NCBI GenBank assembly: GCA_006176705.1
Contig: QRFJ01000480.1
Span: 331,103 to 395,102 of the forward strand
Length of the DNA stretch: 64,000 nucleotides
Direction: 5' to 3'
Source: Cocos nucifera
Taxonomy: Eukaryota; Streptophyta; Magnoliopsida; Arecales; Arecaceae
Every line of letters begins with the position of its first letter. The stretch's first letter is position 1. Below the pieces are notes generated by a model. The model saw only the letters and a program-made list of their open reading frames with translations, was not told the DNA's origin and did no database searches. The translations under genes were made by a program, and so were the position numbers. Positions 46,201 through 59,000 of this stretch are shown piece after piece.

Positions 46201-49200
46201 TCTCACAGACTTGCACACCTGGCTAGATGAATGCCTTAAATTTAATGAAGTCTGAGATCTGTGATGCATAATTTTTGGCATGTGATTTCACTGATGTAAT
46301 ACTGGAACTTGTTTTAGCAGGATATTCTATTTGCATATTTTAAAGATAATTGAGGTCTATATACATGTTAGGATGTGTGATGGTCCTTTCCAGCCAAGCA
46401 GTTTCATGGCTTTTCAAAGTAGAATTTTTGTGAAAGAAAGGTTTTCTTCTCATATAAGTGAAAGATAAAAAACTGTTATTAGGAGAATCTTGGGAAACTT
46501 GCTTTTGGCCATATGCTTATTTGGAGCACCAACTTTGTTTCTTGAGAATAATGTGTTTGGCTCTCACTTAAGAGAAGGTATATGGGTGCAAATGGATGAG
46601 ATAAACTTAAATGTCATCCAGCTTATCATGAAACAAACCCACCTAAGATTGGTTCTTTTGGATTGATTTGGAATTTCTAAACTACATCTTGATCTCCACC
46701 AAGCCGAATCTAAATTTAGAATAATGTGATTCAACTCCTGGAAGCTGAAACCATTCATTGCAAAAAAGGTGATGATTCATTCTGTATCAAATATTAAAGA
46801 GCAAGGAAGTGCTTCTCTGACAAGCACTTCTCTAGTTTTTTCCCCCCATCTGTCTGCAGGATTGAGAGGTACTTCCCTGCAAATTTTTCATGGAAAGTAG
46901 AAATGCTGATGTTGCCCAAAAGTTTCATTATATTGCCACACTATTAATTATAATATTTGAGAGAGGAGGGAAGACCTACCCAAGTTTAGTTACCCAAGGT
47001 CCAAATACCTTGGGATGCACCACCGAGGACTCAAATCAGAGGAGATGAGGAATGTGATCTTGTGAGGATATATCTGTTTTCAATGAACAATGTTTTCTTT
47101 TTTCCTTTATCTAGCGGGGTAGTATATAGATGCGTTGCTTATATCTCAGCAGCTCTTTGGATGATATTGATAGGCTGCTCTTTTACAGAATTCTCTAGGA
47201 TTGATCTATGAGTTGGACTTAATTTTCATGTTTAATCTTTTGTAGTGGAGTCAACAACTTGGCCTTTGATGTGCATGAGGATTATCATCATTAGAAATGT
47301 TTGGATTAGTGCATCTCCCACGAATCATTACAAGTGTGTCAGCTTGTAGGGCACCAATCCTGATACTCGCTGACAGCCAAAAATGTGCTAGCTCTGCTAT
47401 TGAGAAAAAGAAAAGGAGAATTGCATCATCCAATTATCTGCATACTTGCATGCCTGTGGTTGTGCTCCATGTTTTTGCATGTTACCATCAACTTGTATTT
47501 TTTATTAGCTAATAGAAAACTGATAATCTGCTTTTTCATGCTGTAAATTCAACACCTCTGTTCATCTGACAATGTTCTGTTGAAACATTGTTTTACTAAA
47601 AATGTTTTACAGAATCGTCAAAGTTACTCTCAGTTGCCTGGTGCCAAGGTTCCTTCATCTAGGGCTTTGCCTAGAGAATCAGCTGGCAGAGGTAGAGGAA
47701 GAGCTGATGCAAGTCTTCCAGCAAAAGACACCAAAACAGAATCTACTCCTACCAAAGAACGAGAGTTCAGTACATCTGAAATATTCAGAGCCTTTTCAAC
47801 ACGATTTGTTCGACTTAATGGGATCCTTTTCACACGGACAAGGTATTTTAGTTTAATCCCCTTCCACCTCTCTTTTTTCTCATTTTTCTTTAAAATAGTA
47901 ATTTTTCTTGTATGTGTAATTTACCAGCTTGGAAACTTTTGGAGAAATATTCTCTTCAGTGATTTGTAATCTGCATGATCTCCTTTCTTCTGGTCCTGAA
48001 GAAGAGCTTAGCTTTGGTCCAGATGCTGCTGCAAATGCATTGGTCATTGTGAGGCTTATTGCTATTCTTATATTCACAGTTCATAATGTGAATAGGGACT
48101 CAGAAGGCCAATCATATGCAGAAATCTTGCAGCGTACTGTGCTGCTTCAAAATGCTTTTACAGCTGCCTTTGAGTTTGCTGGGTATATAGTGAAGAGATG
48201 CACACAGCTACATGATGCTCCATCGAGCTATCTGTTGCCAGCCATTTTGGTTTTCATCGAGTGGTTGGCATGCCATCCAGATATTGCAGCAGGTTTTGAT
48301 GTGGAGGAAAAACAAGCTAATGCAAGATCATTGTTCTGGAATCAAAGTGTATCTTTCATGAACAAACTTATTCTGACTGGACTTGTGTCGATTGATGATG
48401 ATGAAGATGAGACCTGCTTTTCTGATATGAGCAGGTATGATGAAGGAGAAACTGGTAACAGACTTGCATTATGGGAAGATTTTGAGTTGAGGGGGTTTTT
48501 ACCCCTAGTGCCAGGACAGCTCATTTTGGATTTTTCAAGGAAGCGTGCACTTGAAAGTGATGGCAGCTCCAAGGAAAAAAGAGCTCGTGTCCAAAGGATT
48601 CTTGCAGCAGGAAGGGCGCTTATGAATGTGGTTCAGGTCAATCATCAGAGAATATATTTTGATACATACCTGAAGAAATTTGTTTTAAGTACAGAGCCTC
48701 CAGCTTCTGAAAATGTTGTTCATGCTGATTTCTCTAAAGCACCTGAATCAAATGTTACCAAACAAGGAAGTCAAGTCAAGTGTACAGTTGATCTTGGAGT
48801 TGCACAATCGAGCACAGTTAACCTTGGAGTGAGACAGCCTAAGGCACTGCTATATGGGGAAGGAGGAGGAGGTGGAGGAGAAGAAGAAGAAGAAATTGTC
48901 TTCAAGCCGATGGTTGCTGAGAAGTATCCCAATGCAACTTCCTCAAGGTCAACTGCTCCTGAACTTATACAGCAGCCTGTGCAAATTTCTTCTGTTAATG
49001 ATTGGACTATGTATGGCTCAAAGTTTTCTGCCCCTCTTGATGTTCAAGTGTCTACTCTTCTCAATCCCAGTTCTCATATGCACACAGTTGCACCTAATGT
49101 CTCCCAGCTACCTTTGCAATCTATCAATCTGGACACCTCAAAATGGCTTATGGGGCAAGAAGCATTTATATCTGATAGACTGAAGAACTTCAACATTACC

Positions 49201-49890
49201 GAAGGTGGGTTTTCAGCTAAGCAGAAGTTGCAAGAAGGTCTGAACAGTTTGCAGCCTACTGCATTTTCACCTCTTTTTTCTGCACCTGCTAATCTAAATG
49301 CTCTCAATATGCTATCTAGTCAGATGAAATCTGCAGAAGTCGCCATACCATCTAAACTCGACTCCATAGTACCTTCAGGAGCAACCTCTGATGGCCTTGC
49401 TATGAATAGTTCAGCAGCATTGCCAACATCAAAGAAAAATCCTGTGAGTCGGCCTGCTAGGCACTATGGGCCCCCTCCAGGATTCGGCCATGTACCTTCT
49501 AAGCAACAGGAAGATGCCATTTCTAATTCAGTTATAAAGGATCAACACCTGCAGATTGATGACTATAGCTGGCTGGATGGTCATCAATCATCATCCATCA
49601 AAAGCATGGAGGTGGATAATGCTGTTAATCATATGATGTCTACATTCCCAAATGTTAGTGCTGCCAATAGTGATGCCTTTGCCATTGCTACCAGCTTCCC
49701 ATTTCCTGGGAAACAGATTTCTAGCATGCAGACTCCTGTCCTCAATGAAAAGAAATGGCAAGATTTCCAGCTTTTTGAACATTCAAAGTCATTCTCGGAT
49801 GAACAGTTTCAACAGGAAAATCCTCGGAGCTCTCAGATGCCTCATCAGCATCAAGCACAATCTCTTTGGTCTGGCCATTATTTCGTGTGA
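40260..49890 (+). CDS. SMG7: SMG7, nonsense-mediated mRNA decay factor (EST1/14-3-3-like), 993 aa
   Basis: Five coding exons: 40260-40331, 45084-45677, 45821-45943, 47613-47842 and 47928-49890, with GT-AG borders and consistent phase (2982 nt). Residues 1-24 are SMG7-like (MMTVPMDNSLSPSS, RRLYKK). The 14-3-3/TPR-like region (about 25-265) has PNIWLQMRENYEAMILED, EYALWQLHYRRIEEFR, FLSEATGFYHDLILKI and LARYKGLYGEGDS. The EST1 binding region follows (to about 560), with RFVRLNGILFTRT, ILIFTVHNV, SYLLPAILVFIEWLACHPDI and LWEDFELRGFLPLVPG. The tail has an acidic run near 651, a GPPPGFG motif near 854 and ends SLWSGHYFV, as plant SMG7 does. In plants SMG7 binds phospho-UPF1 in decay and acts in exit from meiosis. 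An in-frame stop at 40254 fixes the start. Intron 1 is 4.75 kb and holds a dead LINE. Confidence 0.95.
40885..41165. repeat. GA/CT-rich imperfect inverted repeat in SMG7 intron 1
   Basis: A left GA-rich arm with GGGGGAGGGGGAGAGAGAGA and GGAGGGCCACGGAGGTTG faces a right CT-rich arm with GGCCCTCCATGGCC and TCCCCCTCCCCCCCTCTCTC. Together they could form a long hairpin with an 80-100-base loop. It resembles a foldback-type MITE, but no target duplication was found. Confidence 0.6.
42545..44575 (+). mobile_element. Degenerate RTE-type LINE remnant in SMG7 intron 1
   Basis: Translated on + across several frames, the piece carries KTWWWINEVQEAIR (endonuclease-RT linker), ENAYDR and KVIWW from the reverse transcriptase, and FALIMDELTTNIQEDVSW followed by ILFADG, where the catalytic FADD has become FADG. 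Downstream shreds continue to a terminal block rich in GGTTATGGTTATG-type repeats at about 44545. Stops and frameshifts run throughout. The sense direction is the same as SMG7. RTE placement is from the RT motif set; no search was run. Confidence 0.7.
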
Positions 49891-52100
49891 GACAGAAATA
49901 TCAAGATGATTCCAGGTAATGACGCCTAATTTGATTCTTCTTTAAAATTTTTTCTCTGCATTTTTAATCTTATAATGCATTCTTTTCATATTGCTGTAAG
50001 AAATCTGAGAAATTAAACTAATTTGAGTTGTAATTTGCACTAGTGGTTCCTCAAAATCTGCTACAATGAGTAGCCCACAGCCTGATGCCTATCGAGTTCG
50101 GCCCCCACCTTTGCAGCCCTTTCAATGTTGTTAAAATTTTCTGTTGGAGCATGGATTGTCTTGTGAGCATTGCAGGTGCTTACCCTCAAATTTGGTAAGT
50201 GTTGTTGCTTAAGCTTTTCCATAAGTGCCGCTTTTTTTAATGTATCACATAAAAGAAGGGCTTGATGCAAGATGGTTCGTGGATATCACTTCAGAAATAG
50301 AATTTTAGCAGCACTTATGCCAAAGTAGAATGTCCAGATACTGAGCTAGTTATAGGCTTCCTGATTCATTGGTTCAGGTTCTACCTGCTGAGAATTCTGA
50401 GTTCGCTAATCATACTGACCTTTAAGAATATTCAAAAAATATAGATATACCAGCGCATGCCTCTCTTTTCTAGTTTTTATCCAAATTCCTATTAATTTTT
50501 CTTTCCACTGACAGTAACTAATCTCTATACTGAAAGGTAATTATGCCTTACTGTAATTTATTTGGTCTGACTTTATGTATATTTGCTGACCTAAAATGGC
50601 GGCCTCAAAATTTTATTTGATTTTTCCAGAGCAGTTTTTGTCGTCTTCATTTTTGTATCCATCCTTTTAACTTCTGGTCCTCTATCACAAGAGCAACCAG
50701 CATATGTCAAAATATTTTGAATGCCTTTTCCTCTTTATTCTCTATCAACATGACTTGTGAACTTCATTACTCATGATTAGTCAACTTATATTAAACCAAT
50801 TTTTCATCTCTAAAATTTTAAACTAAACTGGGAGTTTGGGATTATCAGCTTGGGTTTGATTTTGTGGTCTAGTATTTTACTGAGTTGAGAAGATCTGGGT
50901 CTATGATTAATTGCTGAACTTGAACAATAACTTTAATTTCTTCAGCAAAAAATGGTAGCTTCAGTTAAGGTTTTAACTTTTTCTAAGTTCATTTAGATCG
51001 AGGTAGATCTTGGTATTCCTGATTTTGTTCTTCATCTTAGTGATTCAATCAGCATCCTATTAGTGTTCTCCTTTAATTTAGGGTTGGCAGTATGAGCGTG
51101 TGCAACTTCAGAAACTATTCAAAATTTGACCTGACTCATTTGATCAGGTCAGGGTGTATGCAACCCAATAACCAACCTGGTTGAGTTTTGGTAAAGACTC
51201 AATCAGCCTAGTTAGAATTAATGACTTAAAATTTAATGTTAGTGAATTTTTTTTTTAAAAAAAACTTTATCCTTCTCCTGGGTATTTACCCTGACAACCC
51301 TCTTGTCCTCCTGGATATTTAGTCTTAATAGTTTTTGTCTGATTGGATGTGATTTATGTTACCCAGCAATAATACAAATGAAGTACTGTCTTTTTTTACT
51401 TCACAGGGTGTGCCGAGGCTGCTAGACTTCAAGGAGAAAAAGATTGACTGAGGATTGATGGTGGGAATCTCGAGAAGTCCTCATATGATTGCTTGATTAC
51501 AGAGGTCTAATCATAATTGAGATCATTAATGGGGTTGGATTCTACCGGGCATGAACCTGAGTTGTTCAGTGGAGGGTGCCTTCCATGTTTTTTGCTTCTG
51601 CATATGATTCATCACTTAATGACCAGTCTTTAGCTGTCTGGAAGGATGCGTTGTACTTCATTGGTAGTGGAAGTGATCGATCACTAAAACAGGGGTCAAA
51701 CCAGAGAACTCGTGGATTCAGGAGGCTGCTTGGTGATTATATTTTAAGTCAAAGATGATATTGATAGATTGAGAATGCATAATGCTTATGGCTTAAGGAG
51801 ATAATCTAGCCTTATTATTTCCGGTATTATATCTGTGGTTTGTCTTTGGTATTTGGACTCTTGTTTGCAATGTAGGGACTTCCAAGTGCTGCTCCCTACT
51901 GTTTTCTGTCAGTTATTATAATCGCTGAAGCCATGCATATGGGTATTTAGAGCGGTGACCAACGGCTTTCAATAATTGTTTAATGAATCTAAGGTTTCAC
52001 CATTTTATCCTCTATTATTTGAAAGTGAATTCAGTTTCTTTTCTGGGCGTGGTTCACGTGTTCTGTTTTTTTCAGGTGTTGATTACTTTAAAGCTTTGGT
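49891..52100 (+). other. SMG7 3' UTR with two probable introns
   Basis: After the stop (49888-49890) the exon ends at 49915 (TTCCAG|GTAATG). A second UTR exon would run 50044-50175 (acceptor TTTGCACTAG; donor TGCAG|GTGCTT). A third begins at 51407 (acceptor CTTCACAG) and runs to about 52.0 kb. The second intron lies 157 nt past the stop, far enough for an exon-junction complex to trigger decay. Introns in the 3' UTR of plant SMG7 and its self-regulation through decay are established in other plants; the exact sites here are inferred from splice signals. Confidence 0.6.
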
Positions 52101-52399
52101 AGGTCTTTTTGATGGTTGATAGCTTGGGCCATTGTTACTATTTAATGCGTTCAATGTTGTTTTTGTTGGTTCCAATTAGCTGAAACTGCCTCTCTCTTGA
52201 ATCATTTAATGCTGGGAGTAATTATGCTTGCAAGCCATTTGGTTGAGAAGGGTACCCATGTATATTTTTTTAAGCTTGTATTTACTCCTGGGTTGTAAGC
52301 CCTCTGGGATGAGTGGCAGTGGTATGGCATGTTAAAGTGTGTAATGGTTCTGATGTGGTTTTGTGGTCTACAACAACCTCCTCCTTTCTTTAGCCTGAC

Positions 52400-55270
52400 C
52401 GAGGGCATCGTGGAAGCTATTGAAAGGCTTTCATGTAACCCTATGCATGACTATTGTTTTACTCCTATAACTCGTGTGGCTCAGGCTGATCATATTCACC
52501 AGCCGGATAGGTTTTTTTTTAACGAAAAAAACTAGCGTGACTTATTGCTTATTATATTGTCTAGATCGGGTGGTGGAAGTTTATCATGGGCATGTTATTG
52601 TTCTCGATATAAAGTCTGGTCGCTGCTCCTGGCCTTCGTCTTAGGGCTTATTTTTTTATTGAAAAAATATATTTTTTAGATAAATATTTTTTAGATAATA
52701 TTTTAAAAAAATAATTTATTTATATTTTTTTATACATAGATTAGTTGTTCTGAAATCTATTATTCATATTTTTTTATATTATTATTTTTTTGAATAAGTT
52801 ATTAAAATTTATTCATATTTTTTATAATATTTTTTATATTTTTTAGATTTTAAAAGAGTGGATGTTGAGTTATTATGCATGAAAATGGGGATAGAATGTT
52901 TTAAGTATAAAATTAAATATTTATTTTATTTTATTGGCTCGTGAAAAAATAATTTAGTCATGATAAATTTTTTTTATTTGATGGATAAATGTTATTTATA
53001 GAAAAATAATTTTTTATTTAAAAAAATATGAAAATATGGGTAAATTGAACATTGAGAAAGTAGATTAATTTTTTTTTGAGAATGGGCTCTTAAGGGAGGA
53101 AAAAAAAAAAAAAAAAAAAAAAAGGGGGAGATGGCTCTCTCAACTTTAAATTTATTTTAGCACATAGCGGCCATCTATTATTATTTGTTTAAAAAAGTTG
53201 CAACTGAATTCTATGCTCCTCTTCCCTCTCTTTTTTTGTATGTGTCCCGGTCCCCACGCTACTAAAATAACCTCTTTAAATTGTAATTATGTATGCCACT
53301 CAAACTCGTTTTCAGAACCTTCGAGAGAGAGAAGGGGAGGGACCCCGACTTGGAATTTTGTTTTAGCACAATTGCAGCCCAACGAGGTTGCAAGTGAACC
53401 CTAAAATATAAATTCGTTTCGTTTGTCGTGAGTTAGATGGCCTATTCCCCACACTGTCACGGGATGTATGTGCCAGTGAAACTCATTGTCAGAACCCTTT
53501 GGGAGAGAGAAAGGGAGGGAATCCCACGCTCCCACCAACATTATAATTATCTAAATTCAAGATTCTATCATCTTGGAACATCCGGTTGCTGAGCGGAGGT
53601 GTGTGACCGCTAAGGTGAACAGTTGTATATTGGACAACCTTCCCTTGCCCCTTGCTGGTGTACAACTAGGAATCTTTTGTAGTTAAAAAACCATCACTAG
53701 GATTCATTCGAGCAACTCTACCAGAATCTGAGGCAAAATCTTGACAGATAACACCGCACAAAGCTCGAACCATGGATTCCTTGGTTATATGTTGAGGGGT
53801 ATAGACATTTTTAAACTAACGTGTGGACTATATCTCGGTAAACAATATTGCCTAAGGTTGAAATGAATCTCGACAGGCAATATTGCTTTCAACAGTTGCC
53901 AGCAGGAAAAGAAGTTTCTCAGAAAACTGATGAAAAATCCACTTGAAGAGAAGCGTCTCCGGAGACCAAATTGGAAAACTAATGCGAAGCGCATTTTAAG
54001 AGAAAAATTTGCGTTCTCAAGAAGAGTAAAAGTAATACTGCATATCCCTAGCATCTCAGATTTTTCTTTTTTATTACTTATTTATTGTCGTGCTTTACGT
54101 AACTAGAATTGCATTAACTATTCAATTAGACTCCATGATATCATGGACTTTCCCATAACAATTTTTCTTTCATTAAAACTAAATCAAATTTAATTGGGAG
54201 AACAAGGGAAACATTTTAAACCCAATTAGATTTTCTTTAATTTGAACTAAACTATATTAGATTAGGAAGATAAGTAGAGTGGTTTCAAGCCAAATCTAAA
54301 CGGGGTTGGATAAGAGAGAGAAAAGAGTTAGAGAGGTCTGGGAGGAGAGGATCGAAGCTCGGGTGCCCTACTTGGTTCTTCTAAGAGATATAGATAATTA
54401 AACTAACAAATAATTGAACTAAATAGAGAGCGGTTTCCAAATATAACAACAATTTTCTCTACACTTCTTCTTAGATACATAGATAACTTGATTGATTTCT
54501 TGAAGCGTACAACTAACAGTACCCATCGTTGGTCAAGAAAGCTGGTAAATATGGCATAAAGAGGGGAATACGCAACCTAAGGTAAAGACGAAGGGAATGT
54601 TCACAATTTTGAAAGAAAAATTCTTTACAATTTTGAAAGAAAAATTCTTACTACACTGCAATTGGCTCTTGTACAGGGCCGGAGCATGGCGTCCTAAATT
54701 TTTTTTTTTCATACTAATCCCGCACGAGAATCAATCATCGCAAGTAGTTTCCACGAAGCTACATACCTACAGTGTAGAAAGTATTTTCTATTTTAAAATC
54801 TTCCACTAAAAACTTCTTTTTCTTTTCTCAAGACATAAGATAAAATAGAAGATCCATAAATAGGGGTGAAAACAGGTAGACATAAGCTGAGCATAATTTT
54901 TCTCCTCCAGAACAATATATGCATACAAATATTAATGTAATATCCAGATTAGGATGATGAATAATGCAACCAGCAGCGATACAAGTTCATTCACCTGTCA
55001 TGCTTCTTGTCCATGAATACCGTTTGACAAGGAACTTCTGCAAAACCTTTCTTTCCAATTATTCAAGAACGTATTTACATTTACAGCTTTACCATGCAAA
55101 ACCAACACAGAAATTGGTTAGAGCATACCGTCATGAAGCCTTCCAAGCTTTTCCTTGGTCTACTCAGCAAAATATAAAGTTACTTGTGGAATTTGTAGGC
55201 ATTCCCAATTACAGCAGACAAGCAAAATCCATGGCGACAAACTTCCATGCATTAACCAACATTCAGCATC
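52400..55270. other. Intergenic region between SMG7 and FPG1 (convergent genes)
   Basis: AT-rich DNA lies at about 52640-53090, then an A-run with G's at 53100-53126. A diverged direct repeat appears at about 53288-53346 and 53465-53530, sharing ATGTATG, CAGAACC and GAGAGAGAARGGGAGGG. No supported gene is seen. Long frames such as 53785-54054 (-) have no domain. Confidence 0.5.
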
Positions 55271-55371
55271 GCTATTTTTCTATTACAACCATAAAAGCAT
55301 AGCACCACTTTAATCTATACTAATATATTCCTTATAAACAAAAGAGGAAACATCTCAAAAGGGCAGAGGTG

Positions 55372-55391
55372 GGGTGGGGGGGTGGGGGCGC
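55372..55391 (+). other. G-run cluster (possible G-quadruplex) in the FPG1 3' region
   Basis: On + there are G-runs of 4, 7 and 5 separated by single T's (GGGGTGGGGGGGTGGGGGCG). It lies downstream of the FPG1 stop on the template-opposite strand, so the mRNA itself would be C-rich here. Confidence 0.5.
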
Positions 55392-55493
55392 AGAAGAAAC
55401 AAACAAAAGAAGCATGGAAGACAGATCAGAGTCTCAATCCACCATGTACTGCTCCAAGAAGCATCTTGGTTAGGAAGTTAAGGTATCAACATC

Positions 55494-56022
55494 CTATTTC
55501 CGTGCCTTCTTCTTCTGCTGTGCACTTGGTTGACCAGATTTTATTCTCTTGTTTGACGAGTTCTCTGCCATGTCTGCTTGTTTCTTCGCTCTCCCTTTTG
55601 TTGGTTTCTGTGGTTTTTCCCCATTGTCATCAGCATCATTAATTTTCTTTTGCCGCTTCTTTGTACCTCCAGGAGCATTCTCACTCTTCTTTGACTTCGG
55701 ATCTTCTTTAGATTCCTCCTCCTCGCTGTCTGATTCTTCCTGGTCATGACTATTTTTATCAGACTTCACCTTTCTTGGTTTTCTTTGTGTGACCTTCGTG
55801 GATTGGTTCCCCTTCAGCTTCTGCAACTCAGGCACATAGGCTGAGGTCTGAGAAACAGAGAATGGTAAGTCAGAGATGTGCATAAATCAACTAAGAGAAG
55901 AGCCTTTGTCTTTCATAACTTACCCTGCCACCTACCGTGATGAAGTCAATTTTCTTCCCTGTCAAAAGGTAGAAACCAAACTTACTACTTCATTCAAGAA
56001 GCAAGTACCAGCAATTATATAT

Positions 56023-56093
<71 letters not shown>

Positions 56094-59000
56094 CCTGGGT
56101 GAGGGGGATTAAGAGGTGATGTGGAAGCAAAAGTAGTTTGCCTTGATCATCATATATATTTTCCTCTCAACTGACATTTGATGACTGCACACACTGGTGC
56201 TATATGCATACACTGACCAATAGATCTATCTGTAAAAATCTCTCTTGCAGGTCTATAAACTTGGCGACTTGAATGCAATAGTTCATTCATCTCATTCTCA
56301 GGCCTCAGATGCAGCAATGGCTCTAGGGTCATAAGTGCTAGACTAATTAAAGATAACTCTACTTAATAAACTGCTACAGGGAACTTGGAAAAGCCTATTA
56401 CATGAAGTGATGAGACACACAGTCCTGAAGACACCTTTTTAAGAAGATTAAGGTATTTGGAAATATTATAGATGTCTAAACATTAACCAATTCAGCTTCA
56501 ACTTATAAAATCTAGATCTGGTGTCTCATTCCCATTCTCTCTTTGTTGTTTGCATGACTCTCATACAGGCACAAGGCTTGAAAATATCATAAGGTTATTG
56601 TGGATTAGCATCTCTGAGTTCCTGAATCTCAAGTCGTGTTTTATATTATTGAGTTATCCGTCTCTCATGATGTAGAACTTTCTTTTGTTCCAAGGTTTTG
56701 GAGATATCCTTAGACTACCAAGAACTACCAAAATATATGAATCATATATTAGCATAATCTTTGGCTCCTTGTGCCCCCATCATTGCAAGAAGAATAAGAT
56801 GCCATTCTATTCATTTTGATTTAGCTCATTCTTGCTCTTATCAACCTCTTATTTCCATGCAAGCCTTCCTCTGCCAATGTTTCTTCTTCTTTTACTTGCA
56901 TTTATCTTGTGGCCAGCTGAAAGGTGGATATCACATTTATCATCATTTATCTGTTCGCATCAAACTTGCTAAGTTTTGATCCCAGGTTGATAGAAATCTC
57001 TTATGATATCTTGAAGTTATTTCCATTCAAGAAACCTATCCTCAGTTACCAAGCCATTAGATTAAAATAATGGTGTTCTAAATGAAATTGCCATTAGATC
57101 TTCAATACTGCAATCTTCCTTCTCAGCTCAATTTAATTATTGCTTGTCAAGCTCAGCTTGTGAGAAAACTTATCTTTTCCTACTGCTATTGGTAGTCTCT
57201 GCACCTTTACTGTGTAATGTGCTTCATCCATTTACCTACTCATGTAAACACAAAGCTAGCTCATAGGCCTGCCAAGGTTCTTTTCCTTATTGCAAATATA
57301 GCACAAACTATGTCTTGTCATAACTTCCTCACTTCCCTACTTATAGGAGGTGTTTGGTATGCAATGATCCATCCAAGATCAAAGATGATGTGGGTGGAGG
57401 TGATGAGAACACCATGTTTGGTTGTACTGTAATGATCCTACATAATGGTGATTCCAAATCACCCCCACTCCTTAAATCACTATCTAACCCAGTGATGAGA
57501 TACCTATCCTTGAGGTCGGGAATTCAAGATCATCCTCGGATCTCGGACTGAAATTTAAGGACAAATATACCCCTCAGTCTAGTGAAAAAAATTAGTATAT
57601 CAATGTATCTTTAATATATTATATCAATATTATATATCTGATATTATATTATATTGATATTATATATTATTTATGATATATATTACATTATAATATATTA
57701 TTAGTCATATTATTGCCATATTATGATTCAATGATAATTTTAAATTAGAGTGAAAATATTTTACTATACTTTATATTTATATAATAAAAGTATTTAATAT
57801 ATTACTTCTATTTGCCTTATTTTTCTAACCAAAATAATATTCATTAATAAATAATATATTATAAGTATAAATAAAAAGATTAATTCTATGATATATTTTT
57901 ACAGGATTAATAATTTATAGGACTAATATATATATATATATAGAATATATTAATAAATATATTTACATTTTATTATAACATATTTTGTATGATTAATAAA
58001 TATATTTTTTATGGAATATATAAAATGGATAGTTTTAGTATTATATGGTTAGTGATCTTGAATTTCTATAGAATACCAAACATATTATTCGTAAACACCT
58101 AGGGATCTTTAATCACTAGACCGTGTCCTACCAAATGTAGTGATCTTAGATCATTGAGGATCATATCACCACAAGATTTAGATCACTAGTAATCTTTGAT
58201 CACAATAGTGATCCTATTTGGGTCACCAAACACTACCATAGTCTATTGATCAACTAACACATATTGCTAGACCGTAACCCTAGATCAAAGCTATCCTCAA
58301 TTTAAAGGGTCGTCCAATGGTATTAATTGTATGCAAGTGTATAATATGCATATATATGATACACGTAAATGTGCAAGTTTATTACATAAGAGGGATAAAG
58401 TGTACTATATGTCTATATTTTAAACATGCCTATATTTCAAATATTCAACCATGATAATGAAACATTACATCAATTCCAACCACAGTACCTTAACTTTAGA
58501 AAGCATACGGCAGCATTAATCCTGTTGTAGTGTTTGAATATAACCAGATGACTCTTTACTCAAAAAAAAAAAAAAAGGATATAACCAGATGGCACAAACA
58601 ACAATGCATTTCTTTTAATGGCATATTGGGATGCCAATGTTATTCTTTGTGTGAAATTTGAATCTTTACATGTAAACAGATATGCCCCTGCTAAATTTTT
58701 ACTAGTGAAAATATTACTAGTAAAAATATAATTGTTAGTTTTCGGAGATTATTAAGAGAATGATATTCAATAAATATCACTCTATATAGCATGCACCAAT
58801 GCAAATCATAGGATTTAATAGGTTCTTGTAAGAAGTGCGTGCCACAAAGAAGAAATTAAAACTTTCGTTACATCAAGGAAACCATGGATTTAATAATAGA
58901 AGATTCATACTTATGCTAACATCACCATGTCCTTCATATAAATAATCATGGTACAACCGAACTTCACATCATAACACAAAAGCTTGGGATTATTGAGGAC

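Noticed and set aside
55549..55749. Plus-strand Phe/Ser-rich ORF
   Set aside because: It is the antisense of the Lys/Glu-rich FPG1 tail.
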